Source: Archegozetes longisetosus (taxonomy: Eukaryota > Arthropoda > Arachnida > Sarcoptiformes > Trhypochthoniidae). Taken from it: a stretch of DNA of 64,000 nucleotides. The translations under genes were made by a program, and so were the position numbers. Positions 1 through 9,950 of the stretch are shown here, one piece after another. Numbering within the stretch: the stretch's first letter is position 1; each line of letters begins with the position of its first letter. Below the pieces are notes generated by a model. The model ran no database searches. It was not told the DNA's origin and worked only from the letters and a program-made list of their open reading frames with translations. Location: contig JAEMBT020000009.1 in the NCBI GenBank assembly GCA_018873245.2, forward strand, positions 2,394,001 through 2,458,000, in the 5' to 3' direction.

Positions 1-2033
1 ATAAATTGATGCATTAAGGTGTTCATTTCACGCCATACTCGAAATGGATCATACTGTGCATAAGGCTTATTAGTATTTTCTAAGCGTGAATATTTAGAAA
101 GATCACAACTCTTTCCTATGTCGCCGTTTAGTTTCAAATGACATATATTACATCGAATACAAAGTTGATCGAAATAATAAAAGATGTTGAGTATATCATT
201 TGTCTTTAGCTTAGCTAATGCTATCAATAGCTCAAATCGATCAGCCGCGAACTTCATGTCATCAATAAGAGAATCATTTCCCCTCTGGATATAATTAGCT
301 TGCCTTGAATATATAGTCTTTGGATAGTCTTTATTGTTCTCTTCTAATTCATCATCAGAATCGAAAAGACTACTGTCGCCCGAATCAATGGGACTACTAC
401 AATCAGCATCATAAGAAAATCCTGCATTACACTCATAATGATAATTTAAATCATCAATATGGTCCATAACTTCTTGTAATGAGTCTGAATATTTATTTGA
501 AGTTTCTTTATTCAAAGTTTTGCTACATTCATATAAGTTTTCAGAGTTTAGCTCGTTAGCATTACTTGTAGCAACATTTCTAGCGATCTCGTCTTTCTCA
601 TTTGCTTCTGTGTTGAAATCACTTCCTGCTATATTTGCATCATATAGAAGAGGATCCATCATAGAACTCAAAATATCAATATCTTCATATAATGCTTCTA
701 GGTTAAGGTTGGTTATTGAGTCGCTACTGAGGCTTTGTAACTCTATATCTTCAAACTCATTATCAAAATGATTGTTTTGAGTGTCATCAAGTGTATCGTT
801 AGTCAGGAATTCAGAAAGATCAAATGAGGGGTTAGCAAAATTCATTGTTCTCTTCGCATTATCATGATAAGGACCTATTGTATTCATCGAGTTGCGATAA
901 CGATCGATAACTTCCTTTGGAATTTGCCATTCGTTTATAAATTCAGTTATTTTGTTTTCAATTTCTCTTTTTTCACATTCCTTGATTTTTTGATAATTTG
1001 CGCTTTCGGTACATATCGGCTCGTATATGCAAGTTGTAGTCTCGTCACAGCATTTATAATGGTTGCAGTATTTGCAAAGATTTTCATAAAAATGAATTAC
1101 ATTTAAAGGATCATTACTGTCTACAGCCCGTGCATAGATTTGCTTATATAGATATTCAGCAGATTTCTTAATATCGTCTTTAGTAAGAAAGTATTGATCC
1201 AATGGTTTATTAGGCTCTATAGGCTTAGGTTCCTCTTTTTTGAGTCTTTCTTCATTATCCATGCAAAGAAGAGTGTACTCACCACACAGGATTAAAACGT
1301 TTGTATACCTACTTACGACTTTATCTTTATAGTTCCCGTGGTTGGTTATATAAGACTGCCTTCTAGGGCATTGCTCTCCAGATAAACAGCCAATGGTGAG
1401 ACAAAATTTACATAGGCGGTTCAAAACCGTTATTATGCTCTCCGCCTTCTCTTCAGCCTTGTCTAAGATTCGACAGAAAACCAAATAGGCACGTTTATCT
1501 TTTCTAATAATGTCTGCCATAGTCGCATTTAATAGTGGATCGAAATCCGGTTTTGAGAAAGCAGCAGCACAAATAGATGGTAACTCATAATCGCTTACAA
1601 TGCTACCGGCAGATATAGTTATAGGTTTATCAGAAAGGTTTACTACAGGAACGCGAGCAATCCCATTTTTGAGGGTAATATTTTGCTCTTTCACATATAG
1701 TTTGCGTTTTGAAAGTATTGTTGGATTTGACTGCGTATAACAGTTTGCACTCAGTAAGGTTTTCTTATAGCTTGGTGCACACTTAACAACCTGCATTCCG
1801 TTAGCTGGTACTTCAATATTTTCTATCGCGTGCATTTTGTTTAATACTTTTGGGGATTTTGGGCTTTTAACATCAATTATTTCGTTTTCCTTGAATGCTG
1901 CAGAATTAAACACAATGTTATTATTATAGATATCGATCACCGATTTAGATGCACGATGAAAGTCATATCCCAACAATAGATCTAAGTGAAATTTTAAAAC
2001 AACAACAGCAGTTATTGATATAGAACGCTCTTT
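1..2033 (-). CDS. Pol-side ORF: rest of protease, linker and three Cys-rich repeats (partial)
   Basis: A frame with no stop runs from about 2033 down to the window edge (about 675 codons), -1 relative to gag and overlapping it by about 22 nt. It opens with the rest of the aspartic protease (TAVVVLKFHLDLLLGYDFH, typical hydrophobic-GxDF strand) and a linker. Then come about 500 residues that are not RT. Within them three segments share a layout: an amphipathic helix, then L-C-x2-C, more Cys, and a final Cys 10-14 residues on (coordinates about 1360-1500, 1030-1180 and 90-240). Between the second and third is a long acidic Asp/Glu/Ser/Asn stretch. No ORF of this kind is a standard part of Gypsy Pol, and RT would lie beyond the edge. 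The frame change falls inside the protease, where programmed shifts are not usual, so one lost or gained base is likelier. Confidence 0.7.
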
Positions 2034-3418
2034 TTATCATCAAAGACGATAATATCGAGCTGTACTTGGCCGCTAATTTTTACAGGCTTTGAGTTAATTC
2101 CAGTAATTGGTCTACCTGTATACTTTTCAATGTTAAGACCAAGTTTTAATGCAAGATCATGAGAAATCATAGTATTCTCTGAACCCGTATCAACCAATGA
2201 ACAAATTTCACACCCTTTTATTTTTACATAAACAAACATTAATTTGTTTTTACACTTAGGTACGTAGGGATGTATAGCTTGCTGAACAGTGTGACTCAGT
2301 CCTGCATTGTTTTGTTTAGACCGATAAGGACTGTTTTCTCTTGATCGGTTACCTTGTTTATGCGGACAATTTCGTAAATGATGTCCAGGTTCTTGACAAT
2401 TATAACATATACCTTTACCTTCGGTATTTCGACTCTGTGTTAATTTTTCATCAAAATTAAAGTTAACTCGTTTAGGAGCTGTGTTTCTCCTCGAGTTAAA
2501 ATCGTCTCTTGGTAGAGAACGTCTGAACTCTGTATTTTGAGAGTTAAACCCATTTCTATTATAGTTAGGGCTTAAAGATCTGCTATCGCGACTTACGCGT
2601 GTCTCATACCTGTCCCAGTTTCGATTGCCACGACGAAAACTGTTTTGACCATTATATTGTCTGTTTAACTGGTATGAGGCATTATTTTGACGGCTATTAT
2701 TTTTCAAAGTATGAGTGAGATTTCTTACCATATCTCCAAAATTTTTCATTAAAGTGGATAACTCTGTTTCCGACCTACTTTCGGAAATCCCAGAAGTTTC
2801 GCACTCTTCAATGCCACGTTCTATCTGTTTTGCCCTATCTATGAATGCGTTCATAGTTTTAGGAGCATGAGACCGTAGCACTTTTGCAATATCAGGTTTC
2901 ATTCCCTGATACATATACTCCATCATATCGCTTTCATTCATGCTATCATCTAATTCGAGACACAAATCTCGTTTAGCAAGAATGTAATTGTAAACACTTT
3001 CGCCTAAGGCTTGCTTGCGACGCCTTAGCTCGCTGTGTAAATAGCTTTTGTGGTTAGTAGAAAGTAAGTCTGTGGTGATCAGATGTTTGAGGCTTTTCCA
3101 ATCTGTTGGAGCATTTACGCCTGCACGCTTAACATTCTGGTCATACCACAGTAGACCATAATCTCTAAGATATGTGGGAAATTTGCGCAACTTAGCAGCA
3201 TCATCCCAATTATTTGCATCTGCGTGATACTCGAATTCTCGTAGCCACTTTACGAGTTCTCGGGTATCGCGACCTGTGAAAGGCTCTAATCTTAAGCTAC
3301 TAGATGTAGTCATTGACATACGGACTACATCTGATACAATATCTTTAAGTTCCTTAGCCGTCAAAGCAGTCACTTCTGAACTAGAAGTGGATAACTCAGA
3401 TTGCCCTCTAATTGGCAT
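2012..3418 (-). CDS. gag: Gag polyprotein with zinc knuckle and N-terminal part of aspartic protease
   Basis: The ORF encodes 468 residues. Residues about 45-200 resemble the retrotransposon Gag capsid domain (FxGRDxxELxxWLxxF, then helices). A basic Ser/Arg/Asn-rich stretch follows (240-330), then a CCHC knuckle C338-x2-C341-x4-H346-x4-C351. From residue 390 an aspartic protease begins, with the active-site triplet D410-T411-G412. The ORF ends in the middle of the protease; the second half of that fold (flap end and the LLLGYDF strand) is in the -1 frame just downstream. Gag builds the particle and the protease processes it. The start Met lies about 230 nt from the primer site, a normal leader. 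Confidence 0.85.
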   Translation of the reverse strand: MPIRGQSELSTSSSEVTALTAKELKDIVSDVVRMSMTTSSSLRLEPFTGRDTRELVKWLREFEYHADANNWDDAAKLRKFPTYLRDYGLLWYDQNVKRAGVNAPTDWKSLKHLITTDLLSTNHKSYLHSELRRRKQALGESVYNYILAKRDLCLELDDSMNESDMMEYMYQGMKPDIAKVLRSHAPKTMNAFIDRAKQIERGIEECETSGISESRSETELSTLMKNFGDMVRNLTHTLKNNSRQNNASYQLNRQYNGQNSFRRGNRNWDRYETRVSRDSRSLSPNYNRNGFNSQNTEFRRSLPRDDFNSRRNTAPKRVNFNFDEKLTQSRNTEGKGICYNCQEPGHHLRNCPHKQGNRSRENSPYRSKQNNAGLSHTVQQAIHPYVPKCKNKLMFVYVKIKGCEICSLVDTGSENTMISHDLALKLGLNIEKYTGRPITGINSKPVKISGQVQLDIIVFDDKKSVLYQ

Positions 3419-3651
3419 TTTAATAAACTAAAAAATCAAAGAAGTGTTTCTTTCCTTTATTTGTGTGTTGCTCCTCTGTGATTCAGTCGACGCAACCACC
3501 GCGAAGCCGATGCTGGTGACCAATTGCAGACACTGATTACGACCACAGTGCAAACCACACAATTTTAAGACAAAGGGTAAGAATTGACAACTTCATTTAT
3601 ACTTATAACTTCAATAAATACAACATTGATTTCTATACATCTTCAACTCCT

Positions 3652-3669
3652 ATCCCAGCGGTGCCTCCA
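3652..3669 (-). other. primer-binding site for tRNA-Thr
   Basis: On the plus strand these 18 bases read ATCCCAGCGGTGCCTCCA, which matches the 3' end of arthropod tRNA-Thr(AGT): T-arm end, acceptor strand and added CCA. On the element's own strand it therefore starts with TGG, two bases after the LTR, the standard position. The tRNA match is from memory of conserved tRNA-Thr sequences. Confidence 0.75.
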
Positions 3670-3671
3670 AT

Positions 3672-4160
3672 TGTAAAGTCTGGATCTTTAATAGGAGCGT
3701 GTACGAAATCAATTTTTAAAATATAGCACTTTATTTAACATAACCACAAATTACATAAGATTTCACAGGATTTTTAACACTGGAAGAAAGAGCGAAAAAT
3801 TTAGGAAAAACACGACATTTTATAGGAACAATAGGCGGGTTAAGTTGAAAAATATTTTACAACGATAGGTTAAATCTTACAAGGTTAATAGCACATTTAG
3901 CTATGATTGGAAAATTGTAGATTTAGGACATACTTAGGTAGGTTTTAAGAGATGAAATATGCTTACTATCAGCTGTCTTCATAACTTTTACAGTTGAGAC
4001 AAGCATGTGAAGATTTCTTTTGTACAAATAAAAAAGTAATCTTTAAGTCAGTAATAAATGTTGACATATAAGGTGAGTTATGAGAATTAGAGTTTAGAAA
4101 TATAGGTTATTACAAAATATTATGATATAGGTCTAATTAGGAAACTAAGACGTTATTACA
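3672..4160 (-). repeat. 5' LTR of the Gypsy-type element
   Basis: The 489-bp segment begins TGTAA and ends TTACA on the plus strand, the short inverted ends expected of an LTR. It sits two bases from the primer-binding site and stops exactly where the capsid-like frame resumes. The partner LTR is outside the window, so identity between LTRs and the target duplication (expected to repeat ATATT at 4161-4165) cannot be checked. Confidence 0.75.
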
Positions 4161-4613
4161 ATATTCTTTGTCTCCAATGAGAGTTTGAATGGTTCTTTTA
4201 AAAGGAATCCCTATTATTTTCATCATTATGACTTGAATTTCATAGCTTGCTTCCAAAATAGTGTTCAGTATCCAAGAAGAGGCTTCCAACCAGACTTTGA
4301 CAACGGAATATATTCTAGAGAGTATTTGGAGTTTTACAGAGCTCTTAATCAGACATCAACCGATAATCATACGACCATATCTCTAGATGAATGGGCTAAA
4401 GGAAGAACTATTTTTGGTTTCAATTTTTCCTCTGATCAATCTGATGGGTGTGGTATTGATAGTCATATAAGTCCTATTAATCACGGCACAATGCGTATCG
4501 AAGTTCATTTTAAGAGACCACTTCCGGAAACAATAAATGTTCTCATTTATTCAGAATTTGATAATTTAATTACGATACCAGAAGATAGAAATGCTATTCT
4601 AGATTTCCATTAA
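4161..4613 (+). pseudogene. Polinton/adintovirus-like capsid protein, C-terminal part (cut by LTR insertion)
   Basis: The frame is open from the LTR border to a TAA at 4611-4613, about 150 residues. Motifs such as LNGSFKRNPYYF, a YPRRGFQPDF segment, and a C-terminal LPETINVLIYSEFDN strand resemble the family often annotated in invertebrates as F54H12.2-like, which I associate with Polinton (Maverick) and adintovirus-type elements and with jelly-roll capsid proteins. The 5' part of the gene must lie on the far side of the LTR element, outside the window, so this copy cannot make a full protein. The Met codons used by simple ORF callers here are TTG and not meaningful. The family assignment is from memory; the truncation is seen directly. 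Confidence 0.6.
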
Positions 4614-5069
4614 ATGGATACAACTTTAATCAGTAGTCTCTTATCCAATGAGGCATCATTTGTGGGTACTCTTGCAAGAGATTTATTACCGCCGGTGAGA
4701 CGAGGAAAAAAATCAGCCCTAATTGTTAACACTGATACCTCAGATAAGGGTGGAGGGCATTGGGTTGCAATGATTTTTGAGGAGGATGGTACTGGAGAAT
4801 ACTTTGATTCATACGGATTGCCACCACTTCATGAAGAATTCATTATATATATGGAAGTTAATTGTCCACTTGGTTGGGGGTTTAATAGAATGACTTTACA
4901 GTGTTTGACATGCATAACTTGTGGTCACTATTGTGTTCTTTATGTAAAACTTAGACTATTAGTTTATTCTAACTGCGATTTTCTATCTCTATTCTCATTT
5001 GATAAAAATAATAATGAATTGTTAATAAAAAATCTTGTAAATGCATTGATTTCGGGGAAAATAAAATGA
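4614..5069 (+). CDS. adenain-type cysteine protease (C5/C48-like) of a Polinton-like element
   Basis: The ORF encodes 151 residues. The catalytic layout of adenovirus-type proteases is visible: His49 in GGGHWVAMIF, Asp65 in EYFDSYG, Gln96 as oxyanion residue and Cys103 in TCGHYC. In related elements the enzyme cleaves capsid precursors. The ATG follows the capsid stop directly (TAA-ATG, no spacer), a compact viral arrangement. All four key residues are present and there is no internal stop, but the neighbouring capsid gene is broken and no polymerase, integrase or ATPase of such an element is visible, so it is a relic or a truncated element. Confidence 0.7.
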   Translation: MDTTLISSLLSNEASFVGTLARDLLPPVRRGKKSALIVNTDTSDKGGGHWVAMIFEEDGTGEYFDSYGLPPLHEEFIIYMEVNCPLGWGFNRMTLQCLTCITCGHYCVLYVKLRLLVYSNCDFLSLFSFDKNNNELLIKNLVNALISGKIK

Positions 5070-6031
5070 TTAACAATTGAACTAATTTTATATCAATTTT
5101 ATGAATAGACAGTATACTCAATTATAAGCTCGAAGAAGCTCATCAGCTTTAGACATCTCTCTCAAGTATAGAGTATTCAGCTCTAGAGTGCTCAGGTCCA
5201 GAAGTACATATCTACTACTTTGGTAGAATGCCATAACATTTGTACAGTTGACAAACCCACTCACACTAGTACGCTTCATATCCTCATAGCATCACTAGAT
5301 AAGGTGAGGCTCATTCTGTGACGCGTAAGGGTGTATGATGTTAGCAATAAAGCAAAGGGATTTACTAATTGTACAATGCTATAGCGCCCTACCAATAGCG
5401 TCCTATCATTAAGTTAGATAGAAGGAAAACATATGTCATGTGTTATGCCGTTCAGGTTCGAGCTCATAAACCTAAACGCATAACTGGGGACTAAAGTTAA
5501 CTATTTATCCAGAATTCTGAAACTAATATTCTATTAAACTATTAGTTATATTATACTTTGTTTGATTGAAATCTTTTATTTTCTTTAAAAATTATAAGTA
5601 ATTAAAATAATATTTAATTAACAAATAGATAAAAAATATAAAATAGGACTTAGACGTGATTTGATTATTTGATTGATACATAAAAATGTTACAAACATAT
5701 TTAAAAGTTCTCACATATTAAAAGATTTTACTTCTTTCTAACGCTTTTTCACATTCACTTAGAGGCATAATGAGGTCCTCTTCTCAAGGCCTCCGCCCAA
5801 AGACTGACTCTCTTTGCCAGTTTTTTAACATATCTTATATAAACAAAATAGATCTGAATTGTTATTCTTTTAAAATATGAGCTGCATTTCATAGCTAGCG
5901 ATAATGATAACCTTGAAAGCATTAGTAAAGCATTACATAATATATAAAGCATTTTAAAGATAACTGCTTGACAAACTATTTTAAAAGAATGAAAAACTGA
6001 TTTAAAATCAAAGAATTTATATCTGCATAAC
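5070..6031. other. gene-free stretch
   Basis: AT-rich DNA with no convincing ORF. A minus-strand reading frame at 5755-6033 (92 codons) has no recognisable motif and starts within the edge of the next repeat. I see no further Polinton genes here, so the element ends or is deleted after 5069. Confidence 0.5.
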
Positions 6032-7041
6032 ACATGAAATGTGTTTTAAAACATGTTTTTGAAAATAAAGCTAGAATAAAATGCTTCGTGTAAATTGAAA
6101 TAGATTTATAGAACAAATATCAAAAAACTTGGAATCCATTCCAATAGAGATAGTATTAACTTTGAAGTCAATTACAATTTCATTAGTTATACTTCAGAGA
6201 GAGATTAAACATAATTGTCTAAACAACGTTTTGGTTTAATTCTTATGGCTATATAGCGGTTAGTGTGGGTTCTGTAAGTTGTGTTGTGATCGCGAGATCT
6301 GCCGAAGATATAACTGAGACAGTTTTGTTTTTAGTGGCCAGTGGGCCACAGACTGCAGACAGTGAAATTCTCAGTATGTAAAAAATTAAATGTAATAATC
6401 ATTTGAAAATTTAAAAATTTACAAATGAAAAATTGATTTCTAGCAAAACAACATTCATTAATTGGAACTGATCTGGACTGGAATTATCACAACAAAGCGC
6501 TTATTTCACTAAAACTGAACGACGAATTAATATTCCGAGAGATCGTGTTTTTGGTGGCTCTTCAGAACTAAGTAGTATGAGTCATTATCGCGGGAGCCCT
6601 GAATATTTCGATCTTCGGGATTTGGAATTCGAAATCAAGAACAGGACAATTATAAAGTTTTACCATTTTCCCAAATCAGAGAATAATTTGAATCCAAAAA
6701 TAATAAAACAATGTAATGGGCTTCACAGAATTGGAGGATTTTCCGTTTCGATTGCAATTCCTGATAAAATAATAGAGAAGTATCTAAATGCAGCAAAAAT
6801 GTTGGCATATTCACAAGGATTTATTGATGGAAAAAGCCGAACGCTGATTATTTAGAGAATTATGCTTAATCTCTCTCTGAATTATAACCAATGAGATTGT
6901 AATTAATTTTAAAGTTAATATGATATCTATTGGAATAAATTTCAAGTCTTTTGATATTTGTTCTATAAATCTGTTTGAAGTTAAACGAAAATTTTTGCTC
7001 TAATTTTACTTTTTAAAATATGTTTAAAAACATATTTCATG
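6032..7041. repeat. non-autonomous inverted-repeat element, arms about 190 bp
   Basis: The segments 6032-6222 and 6850-7041 are imperfect inverted copies (for example AGATTTATAGAACAAATATC at 6100 and its complement near 6970; CAGAGAGAGATTAA and its complement at 6860). The enclosed 630 bp holds one plus-strand frame (6577-6855, about 90 codons, with no recognised domain) that stops at the edge of the right arm. This is the shape of a non-autonomous DNA transposon. No clear target duplication was found, so the class is open. Confidence 0.7.
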
Positions 7042-7226
7042 ACATATTTTCCTTCGATCGAACTTATTTATATAGAGCTATAGCTTTTTAAAACTAGCAG
7101 ATCTTTTATCTCATTGTAAGCATTATACCCATATGCGTCACTCGACAAGCTAATGACTGAACAAACTATTTTGCAGTAACATTTAACACAGTAAAATTTC
7201 AATACAAATAATACCAAAGGTAGTTA

Positions 7227-7939
7227 TCGGGTGACTAGGGCCCAAGTACATATACATACATATATTCTGACTCGCCAGATCCCCCTAAATCAGATATATA
7301 GGCCACGCTCCCTCAAACCCATGTTGTGACCTATAGGGTCTTTCAAAGGTAGATTATCAAATCAGGTTTTAAGATTATGTACATGATTTATTGAAGTTGA
7401 CAGACTCTTAGCGTTACTCAGTGGCTACCACGTGATGGTGGTCTAACTTTGGTTTGAGATTGTGAAAACCTATGTAGTTAGTCTCGTGTCCCATTAAGCC
7501 TTTATCGATGCGGACTCTGTCAGAAGAAAGTTCCAGCACCCACCAACAAAAGCCCAATGGGACACGAGGCTGAATCCATAGGTTTTTGCCATCTCAAACC
7601 AAGGGTGGGGCTGAGGTAGATTACCATCGCGTGGTAGCCCCTGAGTAATGCTAAGAGTCTGCCAACTGCAATAAATCATGTACATAATCTCAAAACCCGA
7701 TCTGATAATCTACCTTTGAAAGACTATATAGGCCGCAATATGGGTCTAAGAGGGCGTGGCCTACATATTTGGTGTTAGTGAGGCGTGTCGAGTCGTGTTA
7801 TATGCATATTGATGAAAATTAAAAATAAGGGATGAAGCCTAAAGTAACAACCAAAGGGGCGTGGGCTATATATTTGGATTCGGGGAGACTTGCCGCGTCA
7901 GAAATTGTATGTATGTGTACTGGAACCCTGATTACCCGA
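7227..7939. repeat. foldback MITE with TA target duplication
   Basis: The 713-bp element begins TCGGGTGACTAGGG and ends CCCTGATTACCCGA, flanked by TA on both sides (7225-7226 and 7940-7941). The two arms pair almost throughout: for example the block GTACATGATTTATTG at 7378 and its complement at 7666, and the block around the AATGGGACACGAG near 7555. Only a short centre (about 7495-7545) is unpaired. The TA duplication points to Tc1/mariner-type mobilisation. An ORF at 7494-7685 is just the arm read through. Confidence 0.8.
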
Positions 7940-9329
7940 TATTTACCAACTGCCTTTTAATTTTTGGCCTAAATTTTCCATCTATTTCTCTGAAAACAAA
8001 TATAATGTTTTTCAGTTTAAGATACACGTATTGAGATAGTTGATTGTATAGTATATAAACGTATTGTAGTTTTAACTTGAGAGACATCAGCAATAACACT
8101 TTTTGACTAACGTTAGCTAAAATGCGTGAGAGATGTTCCAAATAATAAAAAACACTTCGATCTGTGTTCAAATATGTACAGGCCTATAATCCTCAAATTT
8201 ACTAACTGCTCTTTGTATAAAGTTACGACACTTTTCCTCAATAAATTCTTTTTCGACATTTCGTGAAGCAGAAACGTACTTTGCTATTTTTCTAAACAAA
8301 ATTTGATTTCTACGTTTGAAACAGAACAGTAAAATAGTTACATGCAATGAGAACAGCTAATTCTTCTTTTCTTTTGAAGAGAGTAGAACGTTTAAGATCT
8401 TTATCATGAATCTTAATCTCCTATTCATTGTCTCATTAAAATTTTCATAAACGTGCTGTCTTACTGGACTTCCAATAACATGTCACAATATTTCAAGAGA
8501 CTGTACTTATAATTAGACTTCGAGGTATTGTTACATGCAAAAATACCATAGAAATTACAACATTAGACTAAATAATATGAGGCCCTCGAGGTATAGTTAC
8601 ATATATATCAATATATAAACGCAAGAGTTTGCAGACTGTAAACTTAGTTTTTAAAGTGCAAACTACTTATTGGCTATAAAATGGCTAAAAATTGGCGCTA
8701 AAAAATCGTTGCAGTAGAATGTAATCCTCTGAATGAAAGGGAAATTAATATGAATTTTAAATTATTATCAGATAATTTAAATAATATATCATCACAAGAT
8801 AATGATCACATATCAGGTAACGTGAAGCAACTTATATATATAACCAATAAAGTATTTAAACTGTAGTAATAAGTAATGAAATGACAAGAAATGATGAAAA
8901 GTGATTGAAACACAGTCGAAGGACACATAAGATTTAGCAAGACATAAGACACAAACTAGCAATAGCTCTCAAAATAAAACATGATCCTCTCTTAAAATTA
9001 TATTCAAGCTGGTAGCAATCGATTACTCACGAAACGAGACTTCAAACAAATATTCGCCGTCAAAAATTCAAAAAGTTTTCGATAAGCGTGTAAGCCGTCA
9101 ATTATTATATTATTGCTAAAACATGAGTCAAAATTAAGATGAATGAAACCGGTCAGTCAGTATTAAAAGAAGACGGATTATGAGAGGAAATAGATGAGTT
9201 AACTTTGCTAAATACTCTGAAATAGATGTGATGATGGCAAAAAATTAAAGAGCACAGAGAGGCGGGATTAAAAGTCAACGACGAAGAGATCTATAAACTT
9301 GGTATTGAATCAAAAAATAAGGTAAACAA
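7940..9329. other. gene-free stretch before a decayed transposase
   Basis: AT-rich, no coding signal I can support. The last few hundred bases (about 8870-9330) probably hold the eroded N-terminal half of the mariner-type transposase that becomes readable at 9330, but stops and shifts prevent a domain call and no terminal repeats were found. Confidence 0.4.
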
Positions 9330-9950
9330 AAATCTCTCGATTGAGAATCAAATGGAGTTCAAAGCATCAAACACATGGTTTTATGTCTCAAATTCTGGAG
9401 GAAAGAGGAACGTGCAATATATCAGTAGATTTGGAAAGCGATCTGATGCTGAAGTGCAGGTTCATGTGGCTCATCCTAAAGGTGTTATGGTTTGGTTGGC
9501 AATTTCAGCGAATGGTGTCACCAAACCATTCTTTATCGAACTCAAAGCTAAAATTAATTGGAGATATTATATAAATAAAGTTTTGAGGCCTTTTTTTGAA
9601 AGAAGCGAAGCGATTATACCCTGATAATAATTTTATCTTCCATCAGGACTCAGCTCCATCTCACACGGCAAAAGCTACCCTCGAATTCCTTAAGTCGAAC
9701 AAAATAGTGTTCATAACACCTTTGCAATGGATTCCCAGTTCCCCAGACGCCGCTCCGTGCGATTATTTTCTATGGGGATACTTAAAATCGCGATTAAACA
9801 AAAGAAAGATCACAACTATAAAAGGCCTTTGAAAAACAATTCGAGAGGAGGTCAAGAAAATTCCTCGAGAAATGATAAATCGTGCTTTAAAAGGCTGGCC
9901 GAAGAGATGCCGACAGATATATTATAATAAAGGACTTCATATCGAAAAAT
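9330..9950 (+). pseudogene. mariner-type transposase remnant (DD37D)
   Basis: The catalytic half of an IS630/Tc1/mariner transposase is spread over shifted frames (9341-9624, 9596-9832, then to about 9950). Readable motifs are KGVMVWLAISANG, FHQDSAPSHTAK with the second catalytic Asp, and IPSSPDAAPCDYFLWG with the third. I count 37 residues between these two Asp, a DD37D signature. The C-terminal helix continues in another frame. It is closely related to the element at 24873-26098, which has one residue less in this spacing. Frameshifts and lack of an intact N-terminus make it dead. Confidence 0.75.

Larger units (their letters stand above)
1..4160 (-). mobile_element. Ty3/Gypsy-type LTR retrotransposon, 5' part
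   Basis: The element is read on the minus strand and runs out of the window at position 1. Seen in order: a 5' LTR (3672-4160), a tRNA primer-binding site (3652-3669), an untranslated leader, a gag-protease ORF (2012-3418) and a long downstream ORF (1-2033). Reverse transcriptase, RNase H, integrase and the 3' LTR are not in the window. The insertion point lies inside a capsid-like reading frame that resumes at 4161, so the element is younger than the Polinton-like element it interrupts. The reading frames are long and the LTR ends intact, which suggests recent insertion. A one-base frame change splits the protease. Confidence 0.85.

Noticed and set aside
520..1106. Plus-strand hydrophobic ORFs at the left end
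   Set aside because: They lie opposite the continuous minus-strand pol-side frame with its Cys modules.
2012..2036. Canonical -1 programmed frameshift signal
   Set aside because: The A run does not give an X-XXY-YYZ heptamer in the gag frame, and the shift would split the protease.
6577..6855. Protein-coding gene inside the inverted-repeat element
   Set aside because: Ninety codons without recognised domain, ending in the repeat arm; not enough to call a gene.
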